A stretch of DNA of 64,000 nt, taken from assembly GCF_003315075.1 (NCBI RefSeq), contig NZ_QNRJ01000003.1, forward strand, positions 248,001 through 312,000, in the 5' to 3' direction. Below the pieces are notes generated by a model that had not been told where the DNA came from, searched no databases, and saw only the letters and a list, made by a program, of their open reading frames with translations. Position 1 is the stretch's first letter. Every line of letters begins with the position of its first letter. The DNA comes from Rossellomorea aquimaris. Lineage in GTDB: Bacteria > Bacillota > Bacilli > Bacillales > Bacillaceae_B. This document shows positions 25,416-33,272 of this stretch, one piece after another. The position numbers and the translations under genes are program-made.

Positions 25416-25460
25416 GAAGATTCTATTAAACATTCGTGTTTAAGGGGATCTTCTTTTTTT
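25416..25460 (+). terminator. Terminator after yfkH
   Basis: GAAGAT...ATCTTC outer stem with an inner AAACA/TGTTT pair and TTTTTTT tail. A second small hairpin (GGGGAA/TTCCCC) precedes it at about 25376-25390. Confidence 0.75.
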
Positions 25461-25489
25461 GATGTGAAATAGAAAGCGAGGTGGAGCCT

Positions 25490-27229
25490 ATGTTGATAGC
25501 TGCGATGGTGGAGAGGCTTGGTATCATTGTGACGATAGCCTTTGTGATGACGAGGATCAGTTTCTTCCGTCATTTAATCGAACAAAGAACACATGTGAAG
25601 AAATCCCAGACTCTGCTCCTCATCCTGCTGTTTGGTTTCTTCGGGATCGTCGGTACATATACAGGATTGATCGTGAATCCATTTCAAGAAGAATATACAA
25701 AATGGCAGTGGCATCTACAACAGAATGAAGCGATCGCCAATTCCAGGGTGATCGGTGTCGTGGTCGCCGGGTTACTGGGTGGTCCATGGATCGGACTTGG
25801 AGCAGGATTGGTCGCAGGAGTCCATCGGTATTTTCTTGGAGGATTCACGGCCTTCTCGTGCGGGATCTCGACGGTTTTAGCGGGATTGCTGGCGGGATGG
25901 ATCGGGAAGCGGGAAAAGAAAAACAGGCTTGTTTCCCCTCAAAAAGCGTTTTTGGTTGGTTTTGTGGCAGAAGGGATGCAGATGCTTCTCATTCTTCTAT
26001 TGTCAAAGCCATTTGATGATGCTTATTTACTCGTTTCCGACATCGGATGGCCGATGATCCTTGCAAATGGAGTCGGAACCGGGATTTTCCTGCTGATCAT
26101 TAAAAGCGTTTTTTATGAAGAAGAGCGGATGGGAGCGGTACAATCCCAGAAAGCATTGCGCTTGGCGGATAGCACGGTGAAATATATGCGAAAGGGATTG
26201 AATGCAGCCTCTGCACAGGCTACGTGTGAGATTCTGATGAGAGATGTGAACGCGTTGGCGGTTTCCATCACGAACACTTCCCACATCCTCGCTCATGTCG
26301 GCCTGGCCTCGGATCACCATCAGCAGGGGCGCCCGATTCAGACCGAAGCGACGAAACGGGTCATCGAAACGGGAGAGCTCATGAAGGTGGGAAGAGAGGA
26401 TATACAATGCGACCGGAATGGATGTCCATTGGGAGCGGCGATCATGGCGCCTCTTTTAAAAGGGGATGAAATTGTCGGAACGCTTAAATTCTATTTTCAT
26501 TCGGAAAAAGAGATAACGCCGATCCTGATGGAATTAACGAAGGGGATTGCGACCCTGCTTAGTCACCAGTTGGAGCTTGCTGAAATCGACACCCATAAAG
26601 AGCTTGCGAAAGAATCGGAAGTAAAGGCGCTGCAGGCACAGATCAATCCGCATTTCTTGTTCAACACCATCAATGTCATTGTTTCGTTGACGAGGATCAA
26701 TCCCGATAAGGCGAGGACCCTGCTGATTTCACTATCTCAATTTGTCCGTCAGAACCTGACAGGAAGCACGAAATCCACCTCGCCCCTTAAAGAAGAAGGA
26801 CAGCATGTAAAGGCCTATCTCGCCATTGAAGAAGCACGATTTTTTGACCGGCTGGAAGTGGTGTATGAGATGGACGAAAATGCCCTGCAGGCGAAGGTCC
26901 CTTCGATTACCCTTCAGCCTCTTGTTGAAAATGCAATCAAGCACGGGATGAAGAATATTGAAGAAGGATTTGTTTTGAAGATTTCGATTACGCTTAATGG
27001 TGATGAGGTGACTGTTCGTGTTGAGGATAACGGTGCGGGGATTGATGAAGGGAGAGTGGAGAAGCTTTTGCTTGAACCCGTAGAATCACAGACCGGTACA
27101 GGAATCGGGCTCTATAACGTGAACAAACGATTGGAAATGATGATGGGGAAAGAAGCAGGTCTAACAATCACATCATCAACAGGAAACGGAACCACCGTTC
27201 AATTTACGGTAAGGAGTGAGAAAGAATGA
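25490..27229 (+). CDS. LytS/BtsS-type sensor histidine kinase
   Basis: 579 residues: a 5TM-LYT membrane sensor (about 1-190, with IVGTYTGLIVNPF and LGAGLVAGVHRYFLGGFTAF), a GAF domain (about 210-345), then a LytS-type His_kinase domain with His388 in QAQINPHFLFNTINVIV and a C-terminal HATPase (VENAIKHGM, VEDNGAGI, GTGIGLYNVNKRL). The ATG at 25490 is preceded by GAGGTGGAG; a GTG at 25481 is possible. The response regulator gene overlaps it by 4 nt and a CstA-type transporter follows, the arrangement of pyruvate-sensing systems. The ligand is inferred. Confidence 0.9.
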   Translation: MLIAAMVERLGIIVTIAFVMTRISFFRHLIEQRTHVKKSQTLLLILLFGFFGIVGTYTGLIVNPFQEEYTKWQWHLQQNEAIANSRVIGVVVAGLLGGPWIGLGAGLVAGVHRYFLGGFTAFSCGISTVLAGLLAGWIGKREKKNRLVSPQKAFLVGFVAEGMQMLLILLLSKPFDDAYLLVSDIGWPMILANGVGTGIFLLIIKSVFYEEERMGAVQSQKALRLADSTVKYMRKGLNAASAQATCEILMRDVNALAVSITNTSHILAHVGLASDHHQQGRPIQTEATKRVIETGELMKVGREDIQCDRNGCPLGAAIMAPLLKGDEIVGTLKFYFHSEKEITPILMELTKGIATLLSHQLELAEIDTHKELAKESEVKALQAQINPHFLFNTINVIVSLTRINPDKARTLLISLSQFVRQNLTGSTKSTSPLKEEGQHVKAYLAIEEARFFDRLEVVYEMDENALQAKVPSITLQPLVENAIKHGMKNIEEGFVLKISITLNGDEVTVRVEDNGAGIDEGRVEKLLLEPVESQTGTGIGLYNVNKRLEMMMGKEAGLTITSSTGNGTTVQFTVRSEKE

Positions 27230-27948
27230 AAGTTGCCATTATCGATGACGAACCTTATAGCCGTGAGGAAATGAAACATCTTTTAAGTGGATATTCATGG
27301 GTGGAGGTAGTCGGGGAAGCAAGCTCTGCTGAAAAGGGATTGGAAATCATTTTAACAAAAGAACCCGACGTCTTATTCCTTGATATAGAAATGCCGGGCA
27401 TGAGCGGGGTCGACTTGGCAGAAGCCCTTCAGAAAATGAAGCACAAACCGGAAATCGTCTTTGCCACTGCGTATCCGGATTATGCCCTGAAAGCGTTCCG
27501 GGTGGAAGCCGTTGACTACTTATTGAAACCATTTGAAGAAGATCAGCTCGCACAAACGATGGAGCGCTTGAAGAATCTTCTGAAAGTCGGAATGAAAGAG
27601 CAGAGCGAAAGCCCGTCGATGGGGAAACTGGCGGTTCAGGATGAAGATAAAATTGTTTTCATCAGCCCGAAAGACATTCTATATATCTTCCGGGAAGAGC
27701 GGGAGACCTTTATTTGTACGAAGAAAAAGAAGTATACGTGCCGCTTGCCGATCAAGGAATTGGAATCAAAGCTCAGTACCTATCCATTTTTCCGGGTTCA
27801 TAAAAGCTACCTCGTTCAGCTGCCCTTCGTGGAGGAGCTCATCCCGTGGGGGAGCGGTGTGTATCAGTTGAAGGTTCATGGAGCGGATGAGGCGATTCCG
27901 GTGAGCCGGAATTATGTGAAGGAATTGAGGGAGCGGTTGGAGTTGTAG
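27226..27948 (+). CDS. LytTR-family response regulator
   Basis: 240 residues: receiver domain with phosphoacceptor Asp53 in DVLFLDIEMPGMSG, the conserved Thr/Lys positions in FATAYPDYALKAF and YLLKPFEE, then a LytTR DNA-binding domain (about 135-240) beginning AVQDEDKIVFISPKDILYI. Its ATG overlaps the kinase stop. It probably activates the cstA-like gene 300 bp downstream, whose promoter has a good -10 but no consensus -35, as expected for an activator-dependent promoter. Confidence 0.92.
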   Translation: MKVAIIDDEPYSREEMKHLLSGYSWVEVVGEASSAEKGLEIILTKEPDVLFLDIEMPGMSGVDLAEALQKMKHKPEIVFATAYPDYALKAFRVEAVDYLLKPFEEDQLAQTMERLKNLLKVGMKEQSESPSMGKLAVQDEDKIVFISPKDILYIFREERETFICTKKKKYTCRLPIKELESKLSTYPFFRVHKSYLVQLPFVEELIPWGSGVYQLKVHGADEAIPVSRNYVKELRERLEL

Positions 27949-27967
27949 GTGGTTGTGGTTTTTTGAG

Positions 27968-28105
27968 TGTACCAGGTACAAAGAGGAGTGTTTGTACCTG
28001 GTACAGATGAGGGGATTTGTACCAGGTACAATTTTGACTTTAAGTGCCTGGCACCAATCGAACAATCGGTGCCAGGCACCAAACCGTCTAATAGTGCCAG
28101 GCACC
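27968..28105. repeat. Mixed palindrome array (TGTACCWGGTACA x3, GTGCCWGGCAC x3)
   Basis: Palindromes at 27968-27981, 27993-28005, 28017-28031 (TGTACCWGGTACA type) and 28044-28055, 28068-28080, 28094-28105 (GTGCCWGGCAC type). The order of the two types matches the smaller array at 5943-6006. The array occupies the first half of the 300-bp gap between the response regulator and cstA genes. Confidence 0.88.
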
Positions 28106-28203
28106 CAACTTTTCCACCATGCACATTAATCCTCCCACAGAACACCTCAACCCCAATTTCCGACATCTTAAACAGAATGTGACGAAATGGTGAATATGAT
28201 TGC

Positions 28204-28222
28204 TATAATGAAAGCGTATTCA
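28204..28222 (+). promoter_or_regulatory. -10 box and overlapping cre site of cstA
   Basis: TATAAT at 28204-28209 overlaps TGAAAGCGTATTCA at 28209-28222, which matches 13 of 14 positions of the CcpA cre consensus TGWAARCGYTWNCW. A cre at the start point implies glucose repression. Confidence 0.75.
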
Positions 28223-28248
28223 TAAATGAACGAAAGGGGATCATAAGC

Positions 28249-29697
28249 ATGGTCACATTTCTGGTCTCGATTGTTGTATTAATTATAGGTTATTTCACAT
28301 ATGGAAAGTTAATTGAAAAGATTTTTGGAATCAATGAAAGTCGTTCGACTCCTGCTTATGCAAAAGCGGATGGAGTGGACTATATTCCAATGAAGACGGG
28401 GAAAAACTCCATGATTCAGCTGTTGAATATTGCTGGTGTAGGACCCATTTTCGGTCCGATCATGGGAGCACTTTATGGGCCGGTTGCCTTCCTTTGGATC
28501 GTACTTGGCGCGATTTTTGCCGGAGCGGTTCATGATTACTTAACGGGGATGATTTCGATCCGTAACGGTGGAGCTCATTTGCCGGAGCTTGCGGGACGAT
28601 TCCTTGGTAAGACGATGAAGCATGTGGTGAACGCATTCTCGATTCTTTTGCTCGTACTGGTGGGAACGGTTTTCGTTACAGCACCTGCAGCATTAATCGC
28701 GAATCTGACGCCAGCCTGGATTTCATTAGGTGTCATTATCGCCGCAATCTTTATTTATTACATTGTCGCAACCCTATTACCGATTGATAAAATCATCGGT
28801 AAGGTTTACCCGCTTTTCGGAGCACTGCTTGTGGTGAGTGCGGTGGGTATCGGTGCAGGATTAGTGATTACAGGGGCGGATATTCCTGAGATCAGCTTAA
28901 CGAATATGCATCCTGAATCTGTAGCGATTTTCCCATTATTATTCTTGACGATTTCTTGTGGGGCACTTTCAGGGTTCCATGCCACACAATCACCGATCAT
29001 TTCAAGAACGACGCAAAATGAAAAGAACGGACGCAAGATTTTCTACGGTATGATGATTTTAGAAGCGATCATTGCGATGATCTGGGCAGCGGCTGCCATG
29101 AGCTTATTCCAGCCGGGTGAACTGAATGCCATCTTGAAAGAAGGCGGACCTGCAGCGGTTGTAAGTGAAGTATCTGTTCTTATGCTTGGATCAATCGGTG
29201 GAACACTGGCAATCCTTGGGGTTATCATTCTTCCGATCACGTCTGGTGATACTTCATTCCGAAGTGCGCGTATGATCATTGCCGATTATATCAAAGTAGG
29301 ACAAGTGAAAATCTCCAGCAGGCTTTGGATTGCGATTCCATTATTTGTGATCTCAGTCGTGTTGACACGAATCGACTTTAACCTATTATGGAGATACTTC
29401 TCCTGGGCGAACCAATCGACAGCGATGATTGCCCTTTGGGTAGGTGCCATGTATCTGGCGCTGCAAAAGAAACCTCACTGGGTTGCAACGATTCCAGCGA
29501 TCTTCATGACGATGGTGACATTTACGTATATCCTGAGTGCTCCAATCGGTTTCGGTTTACCAATGAGCACAGCGTATATGGGAGCAACAGTTGTAACTAT
29601 CGCCGCGATCCTAGCATTTATTTACACATTACGAAAGCGCTTAAACGATGGATCCATCATTCAAGTCGACGAAGACGTTCCTCAAACAGCAGCTTGA
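28249..29697 (+). CDS. cstA: CstA-family carbon starvation / pyruvate transporter
   Basis: 482-residue polytopic membrane protein of the CstA family with the N-terminal VDYIPMKTGKNSMIQLLNIA and GPIFGPIMGALYGPVAFLW signatures, HDYLTGMISIRNGG, and SGFHATQSPIISRTTQNEKN. E. coli relatives (CstA, BtsT) import pyruvate and peptides. It is shorter than E. coli CstA (about 700) but normal for the short Gram-positive and BtsT-like subgroup. The ATG follows GAAAGGGGATC. Context (LytS/LytTR pair upstream, cre at promoter) supports a carbon-scavenging role, probably pyruvate. Confidence 0.9.
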   Translation: MVTFLVSIVVLIIGYFTYGKLIEKIFGINESRSTPAYAKADGVDYIPMKTGKNSMIQLLNIAGVGPIFGPIMGALYGPVAFLWIVLGAIFAGAVHDYLTGMISIRNGGAHLPELAGRFLGKTMKHVVNAFSILLLVLVGTVFVTAPAALIANLTPAWISLGVIIAAIFIYYIVATLLPIDKIIGKVYPLFGALLVVSAVGIGAGLVITGADIPEISLTNMHPESVAIFPLLFLTISCGALSGFHATQSPIISRTTQNEKNGRKIFYGMMILEAIIAMIWAAAAMSLFQPGELNAILKEGGPAAVVSEVSVLMLGSIGGTLAILGVIILPITSGDTSFRSARMIIADYIKVGQVKISSRLWIAIPLFVISVVLTRIDFNLLWRYFSWANQSTAMIALWVGAMYLALQKKPHWVATIPAIFMTMVTFTYILSAPIGFGLPMSTAYMGATVVTIAAILAFIYTLRKRLNDGSIIQVDEDVPQTAA

Positions 29698-29700
29698 TGA

Positions 29701-29742
29701 AAAAGAGTTTTCCGGTAATTACCGGGAGACTCTTTTCTTTTT
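29701..29742 (+). terminator. cstA terminator
   Basis: AAAAGAGT...ACTCTTTT with an inner CCGGTAATTACCGG palindrome and a T-rich tail. Confidence 0.85.
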
Positions 29743-29815
29743 TGGCACAAAATAAGAATGGTTCATAAAACCACAAGTTTTCTTGATGACGACTAATTAT
29801 TAGGAGTGATTCAGC

Positions 29816-29920
29816 ATGACAAAGAAAACGAAAAAAGACGGCGGTACAAAGCAAAACGGCAAGCACAAACCGAAACAGAAAACATCCGGTTCTGCTAACG
29901 GGCAGAATGGATATCACTAG
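29816..29920 (+). CDS. Very small basic protein
   Basis: 34 codons from an ATG 6 nt after AGGAGTGA. The composition is extreme: Lys, Gly, Asn and Gln dominate, with no hydrophobic core and a Gly-Tyr-His end. This resembles small acid-soluble or thioredoxin-like spore peptides in size and charge, but no specific family was recognised. A clean terminator follows 10 nt after the stop, supporting an independent gene. Confidence 0.55.
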   Translation: MTKKTKKDGGTKQNGKHKPKQKTSGSANGQNGYH

Positions 29921-29929
29921 AAAATGACG

Positions 29930-29956
29930 GCCAATCCTTTACGGGTTGGCTTTTTT
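29930..29956 (+). terminator. Terminator of the very small basic-protein gene
   Basis: GCCAATCC and GGGTTGGC form an 8-bp stem (one G-T pair), followed by TTTTTT. Confidence 0.82.
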
Positions 29957-30044
29957 ATTTGGAACTTGAGATGTTTTCTGGTGGTGGATGTATTATAATA
30001 GAGGTAGTTTCAAAAATTTAGTAGTCTCAAAAGGAGATTCCCTT

Positions 30045-30245
30045 ATGTCGAATAATAATGATCAGCAAATACAGCCAGAAAAGAAAAAAATCAGCCTGCA
30101 GGAAGCGATGAAGCAGCAGCTGGCAAAGAAGAAAGAAGCTCAGGCAGGCGGCAAGCAAGCAACTGGGGGCCTTGCTTCCAATCAACGCATGCAAAGTCAA
30201 CAAACGAAGAAGCCCAGCAATACTCGTCGTAAGATGGGGAGCTAA
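30045..30245 (+). CDS. Small Lys/Gln-rich protein, function unknown
   Basis: 66 residues, hydrophilic and basic, with a helical segment ISLQEAMKQQLAKKKEAQ and a disordered GlnSer-rich, Arg-rich tail. The ATG at 30045 is preceded by AAAGGAG; a longer frame starting at 29988 has no ribosome site. No cysteines or membrane segment. Not assigned to a known family with confidence. Confidence 0.6.
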   Translation: MSNNNDQQIQPEKKKISLQEAMKQQLAKKKEAQAGGKQATGGLASNQRMQSQQTKKPSNTRRKMGS

Positions 30246-30250
30246 TGGGG

Positions 30251-30288
30251 AAGAGCGCTCGGGAATTGGGGAGTGCTCTTTTTTTTGT
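30251..30288 (+). terminator. Terminator of the Lys/Gln-rich gene
   Basis: AGAGC-CT and AG-GCTCT arms followed by eight T. Confidence 0.65.
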
Positions 30289-30420
30289 GCTGGAGTTGCT
30301 GTTGGTGGGGAGCGGTTGGGTGTGCGAAATATGTCGCTATATGAGGAACGGTCGATAAACCCGAAATCAACCTCATCATCCCACTATAATTCCCTTCAAA
30401 AATCCAGTTCCACAAAAAAA

Positions 30421-30447
30421 TCAAACCTTTTCGTTTCCGCTGTCGTC
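30421..30447 (+). promoter_or_regulatory. Possible autoregulatory ECF promoter
   Basis: TCAAAC, 17-bp spacer, CGTC, preceded by an A-tract. It resembles SigX/SigW-class promoters (TGaAAC-N16-17-CGTC) and lies 29 bp before the sigma gene. Confidence 0.5.
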
Positions 30448-30475
30448 AAAGTACTAGAAAAGAGGTGATCTCCGA

Positions 30476-31027
30476 TTGAATGAAGTCCAGGAATGCAAAT
30501 TCACCGAGTCGAAGGAGGAAATTCTGGAAGAAGTGATGAATGAATACGGCAAAGAAGTTTTGTATATCGCTTATTCTTATGTGAAGGATCACGGTCTTGC
30601 TGAAGATATCGCTCAAGAGGTGTTTGTCCGATTTTATCAAAGGTACGATTCGTTTCGGGGAGATTCCTCGTTGAAGACGTGGGTCATCCGGATTGCCATC
30701 AATCAGAGTAAGGATCATCTCAAGAAGTGGGAAACGAGGAAGCTGCTTTTTACAAATAAGCTTAGTGAATGGATTCAGGAGAGCAGGAGTCGATGGCCGG
30801 AATCTCAAACGATACATAGGGAAACGGGCAGAGAACTGAATTCCAGGTTATTATCTTTGCCAATCAAATACAGGGAAGTCCTATTTCTGTATTATTATGA
30901 GGAACTGAAAATCTCGGAAATTGCCGAGTGTTTGGAAATCAACATCAATACCGCTAAAACCCGTTTGAAAACAGGGAAAGAGAAACTAAAGAAAATGTAT
31001 CCAGAAGGGGTGCATCAGGATGGATAG
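30476..31027 (+). CDS. ECF-type RNA polymerase sigma factor
   Basis: 183 residues with sigma region 2 (about 25-90: YSYVKDHGLAEDIAQEVFVR, then FRGDSSLKTWVIRIAINQSKD) and region 4 (about 125-175: LPIKYREVLFLYYYEELKIS followed by EIAECLEININTAKTRLKTG). The TTG start is supported by AGAGGTGAT. The next gene overlaps it by 8 nt and encodes a one-helix membrane protein, a typical sigma/anti-sigma arrangement. The closest B. subtilis group would be SigX/SigV/SigW-like; the inducing signal is unknown. Confidence 0.9.
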   Translation: MNEVQECKFTESKEEILEEVMNEYGKEVLYIAYSYVKDHGLAEDIAQEVFVRFYQRYDSFRGDSSLKTWVIRIAINQSKDHLKKWETRKLLFTNKLSEWIQESRSRWPESQTIHRETGRELNSRLLSLPIKYREVLFLYYYEELKISEIAECLEININTAKTRLKTGKEKLKKMYPEGVHQDG

Positions 31028-31658
31028 GGAACTTCAGCGACAGGTTAGAAAAATGACGGATGAAGGCTTGCAAGGATTCGATTTTAACAACCAAATGAAG
31101 GATCAGGTACGGAAAAGAGTGGCTGAGGGGAAGACGCCAAAAGAGTATCGGCGCAGGTGGTATGCTCCATTGATCAGTTTCGCTATTGTTCTTATCGTCG
31201 TTTTTGCTTTTGCCGTAGTGAAGGGGGAGCAATGGGGATTCCTTGGGAGCGAGAAACTGAGTGGTTATTTTACAAATAAATCGAACTTTGATGTGGAGAT
31301 CCATTACGATGGGGGTACGACCATAAGTACAGTTACGGACACGATCACAAATCAGGATGGGAAGGTGAAAGCACTGGCCTTCACGAAAGACGAAAGAAGT
31401 GAGATTTATACAAAAATAGAGAGCCTGGATCTGAAAGGAAACAAACCGTTGTCTTACAGAGAGGGTTGCACCATTCTTTCCCTTGAGAATTACATGATGA
31501 AGATAAGAATGAATAATGATGAATATGAGTACTATCATTCAGAATGTGAAACGACGGCAGATACCAGGGAACTTGAAGAACTTCAACAACTCATCATCAC
31601 CATCATCAAACAAAAACCAGGATACCAAGAAATGTTGAATCAAAGATTGCCGATGTGA
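31020..31658 (+). CDS. Putative membrane-anchored anti-sigma factor
   Basis: 212 residues: a cytoplasmic N-terminus (about 1-42, helical and charged), one membrane helix (about 43-63, WYAPLISFAIVLIVVFAFAVV) and an extracytoplasmic domain of about 150 residues. The usual zinc-binding HxxxCxxC anti-sigma motif is absent; the only cysteines are extracytoplasmic. The role is inferred from the 8-nt overlap with the sigma gene and topology. Confidence 0.65.
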   Translation: MDRELQRQVRKMTDEGLQGFDFNNQMKDQVRKRVAEGKTPKEYRRRWYAPLISFAIVLIVVFAFAVVKGEQWGFLGSEKLSGYFTNKSNFDVEIHYDGGTTISTVTDTITNQDGKVKALAFTKDERSEIYTKIESLDLKGNKPLSYREGCTILSLENYMMKIRMNNDEYEYYHSECETTADTRELEELQQLIITIIKQKPGYQEMLNQRLPM

Positions 31659-31714
31659 ATATTCCATTTACTTCCTTCAATAAACATGCTATCATAATAA
31701 AAATTTCAATTAAA

Positions 31715-31990
31715 TGCCATGAAGAGAAGAGTAGATATCCTGAATTCTTTAACAGAGAGCTCCGGCAGCTGAAAGGGAGCAAGAGGGACGGTATTGAACC
31801 AAGACTCTGAGCAGTGCATCGGAACCGGGTCAGGGGATGGTGTGACGGGAGCTCCCGTTATCGGGCTAGGGTATAAGCCGGTTGGCCGTACCTGAAAAGG
31901 TTAGTATGGCGACATATTAACGAACTGGGGTGGCACCGCGATATAGAATCTCGCCCCCAAGATCAACGTCTTGGGGGTGGGATTTTTTTG
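31715..31990 (+). promoter_or_regulatory. T-box leader, proline (CCA) specifier
   Basis: Stem I contains AGTA opposite GAA in the specifier loop, with flanking helices GATATC/GGTATT above and AGAG/CTCT below. The triplet after GAA is CCA, reading tRNA-Pro. The AG bulge (ACAGAGAGC) and GCTG apical motif follow the usual pattern. The T-box core GGGGTGGCACCGCG is at 31927-31940, and the terminator CCCCCAAGA/TCTTGGGGG plus T7 follows. Uncharged tRNA-Pro would turn on the MFS operon. Confidence 0.88.
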
Positions 31991-32023
31991 TTTCACAAAA
32001 CATATCGCGGGGAGGAATAACCA

Positions 32024-33247
32024 ATGAGGAAGTGGAAGTATCCTTTATTGCTGCTGACAGGCATCGGGATTTCGAATGTAGGAGGGTGGATTTATTTAAT
32101 CGCCCTAAATCTGATTGTTTTAGACGAGTGGGGATCACCTCTGGCAGTGGTGATTTTATATGTATTGAAGCCTGTGGCTGCCCTTTTGACAAATGGCTGG
32201 GCGGGAAGCTTGATTGACAGGGTCAACAAGCGGAATCTGATGGCAGGGCTTGATTTTTTCAGAGGGGTGTTAATTGCGGCATTGCCTTTTCTTTCGTCGA
32301 GTTGGTGGGTGTATGCGGTTGTGTTGATCATCAATATGGGAAGCGCCATGTTTTATCCGGCGTCCATGGCGTACATCACGACCATCATTCCCCGGGGGAA
32401 CAGACAGCGATTCAATGCTCTCAGGGGGCTGATCGGATCGGGTGCGTTTCTCATTGGACCGGGAATTGCCGGACTGATGTTCATGATGGGGACACCGACG
32501 TTTGCCCTTTATATGAATGCATTGGCCCTCTTTTTATCAGGAGTGATCACCCTATTTCTGCCGAAGCTTGAGGATGGGATCCCCGTTGATACAGGTGATA
32601 CCAAATGGGAAGTCATCAAAGAGGATTGGCGGATGGTGTGGAGGTTCAGCCGGCGCAGCGCGTATGTGATGGTCCTCTATGTCTTGTTCAGCTGTATGCT
32701 GGTGATGACGGCGGCGATTGATTCCCTGGAAGCCGCATTTTCAAAAGAGGTGCTTCATCTATCGAACAGCACGTATGGATTTCTTGTAAGTATTGCAGGG
32801 GCAGGATTTATACTCGGATCGATCCTGAACACGGCACTTTCTCACAGACTCAATTATATGCACCTGATGGGATTTGGTTCTCTGGTCGTTTCGGGAGGAT
32901 ATCTGATATATTCCTTTTCAGGTGGTTTCTTGATTGCGGCGATCGGGTTCGCTGTTTTATCCTTCGCGTTGGCCTTTGCGACGACAGGGTTTGAAACCTT
33001 TTATCAAGAACATATTCCCGTGGAGATCATGGGACGGGTAGCTAGTATTTATGGATTGTTGGAAGGGGTATTGGTCATCCTTTCTACGGTGCTTATTGGA
33101 GTGGGAGCTGAACTGGTGTCGATTCGATTTGTTGTGGCAGCGGGTTCTGTCATCATGCTTGGGGTCACAGTGATTTTATATAGTAGCTCTACCAGGAATT
33201 CCTGGGAAAAAAAGTTAAGACGTCATTCTGAATGTTATAATAAATAA
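32024..33247 (+). CDS. MFS transporter under proline T-box control
   Basis: 407-residue major facilitator protein with about 12 helices, of the MFS_3/EntS-like type (DHA3 relatives), with motif-A-like NGWAGSLIDRVNKRN and the helix-V-like GLIGSGAFLIGPGIAGLM. The ATG follows GGGGAGGAATAACC. Close family members export siderophores or macrolides, but here a tRNA-Pro-responsive leader controls it, so it may carry proline, a proline-containing peptide or an analogue. The direction is unknown. The next gene starts 25 nt downstream. Confidence 0.82.
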   Translation: MRKWKYPLLLLTGIGISNVGGWIYLIALNLIVLDEWGSPLAVVILYVLKPVAALLTNGWAGSLIDRVNKRNLMAGLDFFRGVLIAALPFLSSSWWVYAVVLIINMGSAMFYPASMAYITTIIPRGNRQRFNALRGLIGSGAFLIGPGIAGLMFMMGTPTFALYMNALALFLSGVITLFLPKLEDGIPVDTGDTKWEVIKEDWRMVWRFSRRSAYVMVLYVLFSCMLVMTAAIDSLEAAFSKEVLHLSNSTYGFLVSIAGAGFILGSILNTALSHRLNYMHLMGFGSLVVSGGYLIYSFSGGFLIAAIGFAVLSFALAFATTGFETFYQEHIPVEIMGRVASIYGLLEGVLVILSTVLIGVGAELVSIRFVVAAGSVIMLGVTVILYSSSTRNSWEKKLRRHSECYNK

Positions 33248-33272
33248 AAAAAGACACAAAGGGGGTCAGTAG

